Shown: positions 1-7,537 of the stretch, piece by piece
Position numbering within the stretch: the first letter of the stretch is position 1
How the letters are laid out: every line of letters starts with the position of its first letter
Assembly (NCBI GenBank): GCA_017303755.1
Contig: JAFLBS010000001.1
Location: forward strand, 620,001-684,000
Direction: 5' to 3'
From: Flavobacteriales bacterium
GTDB taxonomy: Bacteria > Bacteroidota > Bacteroidia > Flavobacteriales > Flavobacteriaceae
Length of the DNA stretch: 64,000 bases
The notes under the pieces: model-generated
The model's database searches: none
The model's input: the letters and a program-made list of their open reading frames with translations, nothing else
Told to the model about the DNA's origin: nothing
Made by a program: the position numbers and the translations under genes

Positions 1-1414
1 TTTCAAAAGTATCACTTGTAGAGTACTTATCTTGGATAGAGAGCAAATATTGTTTGTTAATATTTAAATTAAATTTTCGGGCTCGTTCTTCAGCAAAATC
101 AGGGTTCGTAAGATAAATAAATGATTGTGATCCTGGTATTGGACATAATGGACCAAAGTCAAGTGCAGCAAATGCAGTTGGGTATGTAGTCACAAATCTC
201 TCAAGTTGTTCAAAATTTTCTTTTAGCATGGATTTAGTAATACCTAAATGAGTTACTACAATACCCGCAGTAATTAAACAACCTGCCTCGCCTAATTTAT
301 TTAATGCAGTGTAATTATAGTCCATTAAAGTATGTACGTATTGTTTAACAGGTTGTTTATTCATAACTTTTAAAGAAATTTCTGAAAGGCCATCGAAGCC
401 AATAAAAAAGTGATCGAAGCCAAGTTTATGAATTAAAATGTCAATTTTATCTTCTTCTGTTACAAATCCTTCTGCTCTTGCATAACCAAAAAGTTTAGGT
501 CTTTTCTCTATTGGTATTTCATTATACCAACTTGGAATATTGTCAGCCATTCTCTTAATAAGATTCCACATTGTCAATGGTAATTCATCTGCTGTTACAT
601 ATAAATAATTGAAACCTTGATCGTAGGCATTTTTAATTATTCTCCAAGCTCTTTCATAGCTTGGCATTAATATAGATTTACTACCAGGTATAATACCACA
701 AAAGTCACAAGCATTAAGTGGAACATTATTTATTCTATTTCCAGAAAATTTTACACAACCTCTCCCAATATCAATTACTTGACTTTTCAAATTTCTATTG
801 CGCATAAATGCGTATGTAGAGTTTTGCCCTTCAAAATATTTTTGCTGATGAGGTAATGTTGAGTTTACAATATTATAATCTATCAAAGGAATGTGAGAAT
901 ACTCAGTTGCATCTTCTTCATTTTTCATTATCTGATTGTAATTACGATAAACTAATCCCGCATAAGTATCTAGCTCTTTTAGTTTATTTGACAATAAGTC
1001 TATTACAAAATCGGAAAAGCCAAAAACAACATCATTACCATAAAAACCATAGTCAATATATTTATGATTTGTTAGTATTTGATTATATAATGCAGAAAAG
1101 TGGTCATTACCAAAAATGGTAATGACCTTTGGTTTAATTTTTTTAATTTCTTCTGCGATTTGCGCAGCTATCCCAAAATTAGAAGTTAAAACACTAAAAC
1201 AAATAACATCTATATTTGACAACTCAGTTTTTATATACTCAAGAATAATTGTGTTATTATAAACAGTTCCATCAATATATCCAACGTCTATTTTATTTTC
1301 AGATTTCACTTTTAGACAGTTGGCAAGTGTCAACAAACCTAGATTTGGATAGATTGCTGTATTAGCACTTGAAGTGTGTCTTGAAGTATCTGCTGTATTA
1401 ATAAAAAGTACCAT
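1..1414 (-). CDS. B12-binding-domain radical SAM protein, C-terminus cut by window edge
   Basis: This reading frame is open from an ATG at 1414 to the window edge, about 471 residues without a stop. The first ~170 residues look like the Rossmann-type B12-binding domain that precedes many radical SAM enzymes (for example GNDHFSAL around residue 110). The cluster motif near residue 215-235 is unusual: RGC is followed by 15 residues and then CDFC, instead of the common CxxxCxxC. After it come radical-SAM-barrel-like stretches (YVTADELPL, FFIGFDGLSE). Such enzymes use a [4Fe-4S] cluster and SAM to start radical chemistry on diverse substrates; the substrate here is not evident. It starts 4 nt after the YbaK-like gene and is probably co-transcribed with it. 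The family call is fairly firm, the reaction unknown. Confidence 0.72.
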   Translation of the reverse strand, partial: MVLFINTADTSRHTSSANTAIYPNLGLLTLANCLKVKSENKIDVGYIDGTVYNNTIILEYIKTELSNIDVICFSVLTSNFGIAAQIAEEIKKIKPKVITIFGNDHFSALYNQILTNHKYIDYGFYGNDVVFGFSDFVIDLLSNKLKELDTYAGLVYRNYNQIMKNEEDATEYSHIPLIDYNIVNSTLPHQQKYFEGQNSTYAFMRNRNLKSQVIDIGRGCVKFSGNRINNVPLNACDFCGIIPGSKSILMPSYERAWRIIKNAYDQGFNYLYVTADELPLTMWNLIKRMADNIPSWYNEIPIEKRPKLFGYARAEGFVTEEDKIDILIHKLGFDHFFIGFDGLSEISLKVMNKQPVKQYVHTLMDYNYTALNKLGEAGCLITAGIVVTHLGITKSMLKENFEQLERFVTTYPTAFAALDFGPLCPIPGSQSFIYLTNPDFAEERARKFNLNINKQYLLSIQDKYSTSDTFE

Positions 1415-1418
1415 TTTT

Positions 1419-1883
1419 TTATAAATCTATAAATTGACCTTTAAAAACTTTAAAAAACTCTTCTTTGTTTATTTGAATTAAAACATTCTTAGTACCACTA
1501 CCAATAAAGAATTGTCTATTCCTTAGTATTGAATTAGAAGCAATTACCTTAAAGTTGTTTTTTGTGTTAAGAATAAAAGGCGATACGGTACCAACTTCAA
1601 ATCCTGTAACTTCAAAAACCTTTGTCTTATCAGCAAGTTTTACTTTTTGTTGAATCTGTATTTCTAATTTCTCTTTATTTAAATTATTTGCTCCGTTAAT
1701 TATTACTAATACACAAAATTCATTACTAATAAAGACTAGTGCTTTTAAAACTTCATTTGCATCACATTGAACCAAATTTGCGACATCATTTACTGAGTGC
1801 ACTTCATTTTCTAATACAATTTCATTAAATTTAATATTTTGCTCTCTTAAATATTTTCCAATTTCTGATTTGTTTTCTGACAT
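1419..1883 (-). CDS. YbaK/EbsC-family aminoacyl-tRNA deacylase-like protein
   Basis: The 154-residue protein is a stand-alone YbaK/ProX-type domain. Visible family features are a helical N-terminus, a lysine in the KALVF strand (near residue 47) where the family keeps its catalytic lysine, the segment TGFEVGTVSPF (about 93-103) and the closing FIGSGTKNVLIQI. Relatives hydrolyse misacylated tRNAs such as Cys- or Ala-tRNAPro. It is the first gene of a two-gene minus-strand unit with the radical SAM gene. That pairing could mean a role with a non-standard aminoacyl-tRNA or amino-acid product, but this is inference only. Family assignment is likely; substrate unknown. Confidence 0.75.
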   Translation of the reverse strand: MSENKSEIGKYLREQNIKFNEIVLENEVHSVNDVANLVQCDANEVLKALVFISNEFCVLVIINGANNLNKEKLEIQIQQKVKLADKTKVFEVTGFEVGTVSPFILNTKNNFKVIASNSILRNRQFFIGSGTKNVLIQINKEEFFKVFKGQFIDL

Positions 1884-2266
1884 AATGTTATGTTTTCAAT
1901 AAAGCGGATTCAAGATTCTCACTTAAAATACTGAGCTAGTTAGTTATAATCAAATTTAATCCCCTTTTCTAATTATATCCAATTCCTAATTTTTGCAAAT
2001 TATTATACCCTTAAACTCTTTCAATTATTATTTCTAACAAATACGGAATAATATGTGTGTATGTTCACTAGCATAAAATTCCCTTGCCAAATTAACCTAT
2101 TCATGTTTCCTTCTAAAATAGAAAATAATCTAATTGAATAGAAATATTTCCATTATAAAACATTAACTTCCAAAAAAGAGAATAAATTACAAATTTAAAA
2201 ATACCAAGTATGCAAAAACAAAGCTAATGTTTTATTTATAAATTTAATGTCCTTTAGTATAGTATT

Positions 2267-2430
2267 TTTCATTTGTCCTAAGTCGTTTTTCTTTTAGGAC
2301 AAATGAAATAGGCTGTCGATGTCTCAAGTCGAAGAATCTTTTAAGACATCGTCAGGCAAGATTGCATTTGAACAAGAAAATGACTTTTCAAATGCATCTT
2401 GGCAATAGGGATTCCCTATTTGCATTTACC
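2267..2430. repeat. Cluster of four consecutive hairpins
   Basis: The 623-bp space 1884-2506 has no gene but is structured. The strongest element is a perfect 15-bp inverted repeat: TTTCATTTGTCCTAA at 2267-2281 and its complement at 2294-2308, with a 12-nt loop. It is followed by GATGTCT/AGACATC (2318-2350 region), a longer imperfect stem around GCATTTGA/TCAAATGC (about 2364-2398), and the palindrome AATAGGGATTCCCTATT. The 10-mer AGGACAAATG inside the first stem recurs in the palindrome at 12187-12212. It lies where the mobilization operon ends, so an element end, transfer origin or structured RNA are all possible. Nothing else is seen in 1884-2266. Confidence 0.55.
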
Positions 2431-2440
2431 CTTTGAACAA

Positions 2441-2478
2441 AAAAAGAAGACAGAAGAAAAATTAATCCTTCTGTCTTG
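2441..2478 (-). terminator. Rho-independent terminator of the mobilization operon
   Basis: A 10-bp stem (AAGACAGAAG at 2449-2458, CTTCTGTCTT at 2469-2478) is followed, on the minus strand, by seven U residues (A-run 2441-2447). It lies 28 bp past the stop of the DUF4240 gene, the last gene of the minus-strand operon. Confidence 0.8.
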
Positions 2479-2506
2479 TTCTTTTGTAATTGTTATTAAA
2501 TTAGAG

Positions 2507-3019
2507 TTATCGCTCTAAATCTTGATCCTTGGATTTATCTTCTTTTTTAGGAAGTTTTCGATTTTGAGATGAATCAATATCATTCTGTAAAGCTATGTGC
2601 CAATCATCAAACTCCAAATCAGTTTTGTCGAAAAAGGCACCTGAAGCCACGAAGTTTAAATCTTGAAAATACGCTTGTCCAACCACAAATAAATTCTCGT
2701 CGCTTAGTGTCAATAAATAGGCAGGGGAGTTTTTGGCTTTTTGATAATGTTCTTCACCGAGTGAAATAACCCAATTTTTAAATCCTTGAAACGCATGGTT
2801 GTTATCCCCAAACTTCATCATAAAAGCGATATCTCGCATCAAAGGAGAATTTAACTCCTCTCTTAATTGAAGCATTCGATTGTGAAATCCTGCAATTTGT
2901 TCAACAGGTAAATCAGTTAAGATTTCCATTAAACAATCACCCTGCTCATTTTTATCAATACTGTTCTTTTGCTCAATACTTTGTTGTATTAGCCCCCAAA
3001 ATTGTTTTTCTGATATCAT
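2507..3019 (-). CDS. DUF4240-like protein, last gene of the mobilization operon
   Basis: This 170-residue soluble protein begins with an FWGLI motif (residues 7-11) and has the pattern LPVEQIAGFHNRMLQL (about 36-51), then FKNWVISLGEEHY and SPAYLL, which I recognise as the DUF4240 family. Its function is unknown; the domain also occurs in stand-alone proteins of many bacteria. The last ~17 residues form a charged tail, RKLPKKEDKSKDQDLER, that resembles the tail of the next gene upstream (RELPKKKLNLENDLER). It is separated from that gene by 31 bp and followed by a clear terminator. Family call moderate; role in transfer unproven. Confidence 0.65.
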   Translation of the reverse strand: MISEKQFWGLIQQSIEQKNSIDKNEQGDCLMEILTDLPVEQIAGFHNRMLQLREELNSPLMRDIAFMMKFGDNNHAFQGFKNWVISLGEEHYQKAKNSPAYLLTLSDENLFVVGQAYFQDLNFVASGAFFDKTDLEFDDWHIALQNDIDSSQNRKLPKKEDKSKDQDLER

Positions 3020-3050
3020 ATAGTTTCTTGTTTTAATCTATTATATCATA

Positions 3051-3500
3051 CTATCGCTCCAAATCATTCTCTAAATTGAGCTTCTTTTTCGGTAACTCTC
3101 TGTGCCTTGTTATTCTCTTTTCTTGAGTGATTTTTAAGTCTTCATCCCTTTTTTGAATTTGCTCTTTAGATATTTCAACTATTCTATCCCTACTTTGCTC
3201 AAGCATTTGCATCCTAGTTTTATGAAGTAGGAATAGATCTTTTAGAAGCTCTTCTTTAGAATTGATATGGTCAAAGTTCTTTAATTTTATTCTCTCGTTT
3301 TTATCGGTATATGGATTGTAAGTCACAAGACTATCACCTTCTATTTTATACCCTGTAAATTCATTAATCATTGACAGAATAGCCTTGTTACGCAATGGAT
3401 GCCCATACTTTGTAAGTTCAAAAAATTGTTCAATTGAACTAAATCCATATTCTTGTCGTAAGAAATAGGATAGGTTTGTTGTTTTTATTTTTGCTCTCAT
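3051..3500 (-). CDS. Hypothetical mobilization-operon protein with charged C-terminal tail
   Basis: The product has 149 residues and I do not recognise the family. The N-terminal two thirds look globular (LRQEYGFSSIEQFFELTKYG). Residues ~85-135 are rich in K, E, R and Q and probably form a long helix, and the protein ends with RELPKKKLNLENDLER. The stop of the upstream relaxase at 3502 and the ATG at 3500 nearly touch, so translation is probably coupled to that of the relaxase. Position directly behind a relaxase suggests a relaxosome or transfer accessory role, but no sequence motif proves it. Confidence 0.5.
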   Translation of the reverse strand: MRAKIKTTNLSYFLRQEYGFSSIEQFFELTKYGHPLRNKAILSMINEFTGYKIEGDSLVTYNPYTDKNERIKLKNFDHINSKEELLKDLFLLHKTRMQMLEQSRDRIVEISKEQIQKRDEDLKITQEKRITRHRELPKKKLNLENDLER

Positions 3501-3501
3501 T

Positions 3502-4395
3502 TTATAATTCTCGTTCGTTATCTTTATTTTTTTGCATACGTGAAGCGATTATTCTATTTAGTTCTTGCTGTCTTAAATTTTTACTTAAGTTAAGCGCCTG
3601 AATTCTTTCTAATGAAAAACCTAATGACTTTAATCGGTATTTTCTTTTAGCCATAATCCCAGGCTGATTCCCTCTAAAATACAATTCAAGCTTGTTTGCT
3701 TTTAATCTTTCATAAAAATCACTTTCGGACTTTGCTCTAGAAAATTCAGTATCTAAAATTAATTTTATCTCTTGCTTTTCTGTAAGCTTCCCTTTTAAAT
3801 TGATCTGGTATTCAGCGTCTTTAAGAAGTGATTGCACTTTTTTTTTTGAGTGATCAATTCGACTGTGTTGCAATCTCAATTCCCTATCTTGGAACTGTTC
3901 CATTGCTATCTTAATATTTTTAAATTGCTCCTTAGTAAGATAGTTTGTGGTGTGAATACCATATTCTACATTGGAGCCGATAAGGTGAATGTGTTGATGC
4001 TCTTTGTCACTATGATTGGTAGCCACAACAATACTATTAGGAAAACGAAGTTTAGTGAATTGTTTCACTACGGATAATAGCTGTTCATTGGTTAGTCTAT
4101 CCTTTTTAGAAAAACTGACGATCGAGTGATAAAATTTCGTTTCGCTAGTTCGTTTATACAAGCGTTGTTTGTCGTTAATGATGAACTGTTTTTGCATTTC
4201 CTGTAAACGGTTTTCCATTACTAATGAATAAACTTCAGTATCATTCTTAACTAGTTCCAATTGTCTTTCAAATTCTCTATCACCTCTAATAAATTTTCTG
4301 AAGACAAAATTATTATATGAATTTTTAGATAAAATATAGCGAAGTGTTTTTTCCAGTACAACGTAAGACTTGATTGATTTTTCTTTGATTATCAT
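3502..4395 (-). CDS. MobP/MobA-type relaxase (mobilization nuclease)
   Basis: The relaxase would nick the transfer origin and stay covalently bound to the 5' end through a tyrosine. The diagnostic metal-binding triad is present: HSDKEHQHIH at residues 128-137, with H133, H135 and H137 as the histidine cluster. Candidate nucleophile tyrosines (Y11, Y20, Y27) are in the N-terminal region, where the family carries its own. At 297 residues it is a minimal relaxase without primase or helicase domains, as in many Bacteroidota mobilizable elements. The C-terminal half is basic and helical. The ribbon-helix-helix protein directly upstream is the likely relaxosome partner, and the TraG-type ATPase two genes further upstream the coupling protein. 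Confidence 0.85.
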   Translation of the reverse strand: MIIKEKSIKSYVVLEKTLRYILSKNSYNNFVFRKFIRGDREFERQLELVKNDTEVYSLVMENRLQEMQKQFIINDKQRLYKRTSETKFYHSIVSFSKKDRLTNEQLLSVVKQFTKLRFPNSIVVATNHSDKEHQHIHLIGSNVEYGIHTTNYLTKEQFKNIKIAMEQFQDRELRLQHSRIDHSKKKVQSLLKDAEYQINLKGKLTEKQEIKLILDTEFSRAKSESDFYERLKANKLELYFRGNQPGIMAKRKYRLKSLGFSLERIQALNLSKNLRQQELNRIIASRMQKNKDNEREL

Positions 4396-4399
4396 TGTT

Positions 4400-4837
4400 T
4401 TATGTCGTTAAAAGTTTAAATTGTCTTTCTAATTCTTCAATACGTTCTAAAATTTCCTCGGTAAGAATTGAATTATTAGTGTCAATAATCTCTTCCAAGA
4501 GATGAATAACATTCATCAAACTCAGATTAATTTGTCCTAAGTTTTTCTTATCCAAAATTCCGTTTTGATTTGATTCTAATGCCATTTCAATACAATCGTA
4601 AAGAAATTGTGCAAGTGCTTGACTTCCCTTTTTTGCATTGATTTTTTCAATATTTTTTTTACTGAATCTTAAAGTAACTTCTTGGAATTTTTGGCGATAG
4701 TTCTTTCGGTAGTGATGAAAATAGTATCTCCAATATTTCTTCTTCAAATCAATAATAAACTCATCGCTGGGATTTTTAATGTTTTTCAATTTTTCATCCA
4801 AAAACTCATAAAGTGAATTATATTTCTTTTCGATCAT
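4400..4837 (-). CDS. Ribbon-helix-helix-like mobilization accessory protein
   Basis: This 145-residue protein contains a short strand-helix-helix segment around residues 52-85 (EVTLRFSKKNIEKINAKKG) that resembles MobC/BmgB-type relaxosome accessory proteins, which bind near the transfer origin as dimers. A basic, aromatic stretch (KKYWRYYFHHYRKNYRQKF) precedes it and could contact DNA. The C-terminus is predicted helical, possibly for dimer formation. It starts immediately downstream of the DUF2958 gene and ends 4 bp before the relaxase start. The role is inferred from this order plus the helix pattern; sequence similarity alone is modest. Confidence 0.6.
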   Translation of the reverse strand: MIEKKYNSLYEFLDEKLKNIKNPSDEFIIDLKKKYWRYYFHHYRKNYRQKFQEVTLRFSKKNIEKINAKKGSQALAQFLYDCIEMALESNQNGILDKKNLGQINLSLMNVIHLLEEIIDTNNSILTEEILERIEELERQFKLLTT

Positions 4838-4840
4838 CAG

Positions 4841-5218
4841 CTATTCTCTTTCTAAAGATTCTTCAATTGATTTAGATTTATGTAATTCAGAAAGTCTTTG
4901 ATTTTTTTGAATAAGATCATCAAATCGAGTCTCTTGGAAGTGCAGGTCACGCTCTATATAAAGCCCGAAAGGAAGCTGTACTGATTGTAATTCATCGATA
5001 GAAAATGATCCCCATTCATCAAACATTCCATTTTCACTAGGAACTAAATCTTTTACATAGCCAAATGCTATTTTGGTTTTGGGGTCATACTCTGAGGCAT
5101 ACCACGTTGCTCCTCCAACTGGAGAGAAGAATTTGGCAATAATTATTGGATTTTCTTCGTTTGATTGATCTCCTACTTGTAAAAATCGTTTTTCTAATGC
5201 TTTTGTGATTAATTTCAT
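4841..5218 (-). CDS. DUF2958 domain protein
   Basis: The 125-residue product matches the DUF2958 pattern: a hydrophobic opening, then FFSPVGGATWYASEYDP (about residues 30-46), FGYVKDLV, EWGSFSIDEL and a final LPFGLYIERDLHF. Members are carried almost only on plasmids and conjugative elements, and their biochemical role is unknown. The last residues, SIEESLERE, resemble the LER endings of two other proteins in this operon. It sits 6 bp downstream of the coupling-protein gene, inside a tightly packed minus-strand operon. Confidence 0.75.
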   Translation of the reverse strand: MKLITKALEKRFLQVGDQSNEENPIIIAKFFSPVGGATWYASEYDPKTKIAFGYVKDLVPSENGMFDEWGSFSIDELQSVQLPFGLYIERDLHFQETRFDDLIQKNQRLSELHKSKSIEESLERE

Positions 5219-5224
5219 TGTGAG

Positions 5225-6664
5225 TTAGTCGTTAGGTTGTTGATTTTTTTGTTGGTATGGTTCTAAATCTATATATAAAATGGAGTAATTATTTTGCTCT
5301 TCCACTAAGTCCTCATGTAATAGTTTCATTTCAAGTTTTTTTCGTAAACTTCTCTGCTTGTAGGCAGGAGTGATTTTTACCATCAATGGTTTTTGACCAC
5401 TTGGGAAAACGAGTATTTCGTTATCCATTTCTCGTATCTCATTAGCATATAACAATGGTCTTTGCTTTTGTTGATTGTTCTCTTTATCCGTGTAGGTGTA
5501 ATTGCCTAATAGCTTTTCTAACTCAAATGCCTTTTTGTCTTGACCTCCATAATAGATTTTCACAAAACAGTTCCCCAAAATATTATCCTTTAGCTCTTTG
5601 TATGGAGACAACAAAGACTCATCTTGAAGTACAATGCATTGCGGAATTTTGAATTTTCTACTATTGCTTATAATGTTACTGTAATCGGGTAATCCAGCTA
5701 TTAGCGTAGAGAATTCATCAAGTACCATCATTATATCCAAGTCATCTTCTTTGGGCAAACTTGCAAAAGCAAAACGGTAGAAACTCTGAAATACTAAAGA
5801 GACCATCGGAGCATAGAAATTGGCATCACTCACAGGATATTGAATAAATAAAACCGTTTGTTTTTTTCTAAAATCTTCAAATGAAAAACTCGTTTGAGAA
5901 GTAATCTCTGAAAGTGTAGGATTATCACCTAACCAAGACAAAGCGGATAAAGCGGTGGCTGTTATTGATTTAAGCGTTTTTTCTGAATTTCCTGCCAAAG
6001 CTTTAAATTTAACCCAAACAGCTTCGGACGCCTTGTCTGCAAATAATCTCTCAACAACTTCTGGATTGCCTTGATACTCCAATATTAACTTGTAAACATT
6101 AGAAAGGTTTGCAGTTTGCGGCGATTCTAAATCTAAAACAAACTCGATAAATAAACTCAAACAGTCTTCAGCAGAAAGAGAGAAAAAATCATTTTCTTTA
6201 CTACTATTCGACATCAAAGTTTTAGATATTTTACGAATCATAGACAAATCGCCCTTACAACCATCTAGTGGATTTAGATATACTCCTGTTTTCTTGGATA
6301 AGTTTAAAACAATCGTATTAACTCCCTTTGAATTAAGATAAGGGATGCAGCTTGATAGCTCTCCACTATTATCATTGATAACCATAGAAGAGACAGAGTT
6401 TAAAATGGTTGGAAATATTTGAACCTGAGACTTCCCTCTTCCTGAACCTGCAACAACTAGTATATTTCTTCGACTAGTTGGCATATCCAAGAACCGTTTA
6501 CCATCAACACACCAACCTTTATTGTTTGTAGAAATCAATTTAGAAGGATCTCCAAAACTTGCATTGGCGGAGTGGTCTTTCTCAGAAAAACTATCAATCC
6601 CTTCAATCAAAAAATCAAAAAAGGAAGATAATACATCACTAAAAAAATCAATTATTTCTTTCAT
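5225..6664 (-). CDS. TraG/VirD4-type conjugal coupling ATPase
   Basis: This 479-residue ATPase should connect the relaxosome to a type IV secretion channel. Walker A is AGSGRGKSQ (about residues 72-80) and Walker B is IMMVLDEFSTL (about 310-320), both typical of TraG/VirD4 proteins. The helical segment before Walker A (residues 1-26) is amphipathic rather than a clear pair of membrane helices, so the protein may be a short, peripheral form. The preserved NDNSGE and NPLDG stretches also fit the family. It is encoded upstream of the relaxase, as in other Bacteroidota mobilizable elements. No T4SS channel genes are visible, so transfer would need a helper system. Confidence 0.88.
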   Translation of the reverse strand: MKEIIDFFSDVLSSFFDFLIEGIDSFSEKDHSANASFGDPSKLISTNNKGWCVDGKRFLDMPTSRRNILVVAGSGRGKSQVQIFPTILNSVSSMVINDNSGELSSCIPYLNSKGVNTIVLNLSKKTGVYLNPLDGCKGDLSMIRKISKTLMSNSSKENDFFSLSAEDCLSLFIEFVLDLESPQTANLSNVYKLILEYQGNPEVVERLFADKASEAVWVKFKALAGNSEKTLKSITATALSALSWLGDNPTLSEITSQTSFSFEDFRKKQTVLFIQYPVSDANFYAPMVSLVFQSFYRFAFASLPKEDDLDIMMVLDEFSTLIAGLPDYSNIISNSRKFKIPQCIVLQDESLLSPYKELKDNILGNCFVKIYYGGQDKKAFELEKLLGNYTYTDKENNQQKQRPLLYANEIREMDNEILVFPSGQKPLMVKITPAYKQRSLRKKLEMKLLHEDLVEEQNNYSILYIDLEPYQQKNQQPND

Positions 6665-6686
6665 ACTTATAAGTCGTTATTAGGTT

Positions 6687-6839
6687 TTACAATATTTTTT
6701 CAATTAGTTTACGTGTAAATCCGCTCACTATTTCAATAAGTCTGCACGTGAAATAGAGTGCTAGTAGTGTTAGTTTCCATAGTCCTTTTAAAAGGTTTAC
6801 CAGTGCAGTTACAAATATTTTTGATTTAGTATTGCTCAT
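6687..6839 (-). CDS. Small 50-residue hydrophobic/amphipathic protein
   Basis: An ATG at 6839 opens a 50-codon frame ending at TAA (6687-6689) that exactly fills the gap between the lipoprotein gene (stop 6842) and the coupling-protein gene (start 6664). The product starts MSNTKSKIFV, has a hydrophobic middle (LLKGLWKLTLLALYFTC) and a basic end (TRKLIEKIL). It is likely membrane-associated. No family is recognised. The tight fit in the operon supports it being real, and a hydrophobic small protein here could supply the membrane contact that the neighbouring coupling ATPase seems to lack; that is speculation. Confidence 0.5.
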   Translation of the reverse strand: MSNTKSKIFVTALVNLLKGLWKLTLLALYFTCRLIEIVSGFTRKLIEKIL

Positions 6840-6841
6840 TT

Positions 6842-7537
6842 TTAATATTTTATTTGGTTATCAATTCCTATTCTTATTTTTAATCCTGATGCCTTAAATA
6901 ATTCCTTATAGAGTGCTAGGTTATACTTAAAATTGTCATTTTGCACATCCGTTTCAGGGTAGTAAATAACATATAGTGTAGTATTCTCTATCCTTGGAAT
7001 TTCAATTTTAGAATTAATGTCACTAGCAACCATTTGGGGACTTCTACTTTTTAAATTGTTCAATTGATAAGAATTATAGACCTTTGAAAACTCAGCTAAA
7101 TCCGAATACAACACTAAAACTCTCTTTCCGTTATGTTCTTGTAGGGCTTTTAAATTCTCAATAAGTGGGTAAAGAATGCTAGACTTTTGAAATGAATAAT
7201 TTTTATTATTTTCTTTCTTAATTAAACCTCCTATGGCTTTGTAAAACTCTGTAACATCCGATTTCCTTTGAAAACTATTATCTAATAAAGAACCTTCTTT
7301 AATTTCAATACTTTGAACTGGATTAAAATCAGTATTGCCTATATTTTGAAATTTCAATACAACTCCATTATTTGGGTTATCTTCTAAATCCAGCAAAGTT
7401 TGAATTACCTTATAATTGGGTTCTGGAATATCCTTATCGGTACGGTCAACTAAAATAGCTATAGCGGTGGTGCTTGTCTTTGTATCTTGGCAAGATGCCA
7501 AGAAAAGAAGAAGTGTTATGATGATTGTTCTTTTCAT
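6842..7537 (-). CDS. Lipoprotein with von Willebrand A-like domain
   Basis: The 231-residue product starts with a lipoprotein signal peptide ending in LASC (Cys16). The following AIAILVDRTDKD (about 26-37) and, later, RVLVLYSDLAEF have the strand-plus-acidic pattern of a vWA fold, with DRTDK where a metal-ion-dependent adhesion site would sit. vWA domains usually mediate protein-protein contact. The gene overlaps the coiled-coil membrane protein upstream by 4 nt (ATGA), so the two are translationally coupled and likely act together in the envelope. The exact role in the element is unknown. Confidence 0.6.
   Translation of the reverse strand: MKRTIIITLLLFLASCQDTKTSTTAIAILVDRTDKDIPEPNYKVIQTLLDLEDNPNNGVVLKFQNIGNTDFNPVQSIEIKEGSLLDNSFQRKSDVTEFYKAIGGLIKKENNKNYSFQKSSILYPLIENLKALQEHNGKRVLVLYSDLAEFSKVYNSYQLNNLKSRSPQMVASDINSKIEIPRIENTTLYVIYYPETDVQNDNFKYNLALYKELFKASGLKIRIGIDNQIKY

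Noticed and set aside
2267-2430. Retron RNA
   Set aside because: Hairpins are present, but there is no reverse transcriptase in the window.
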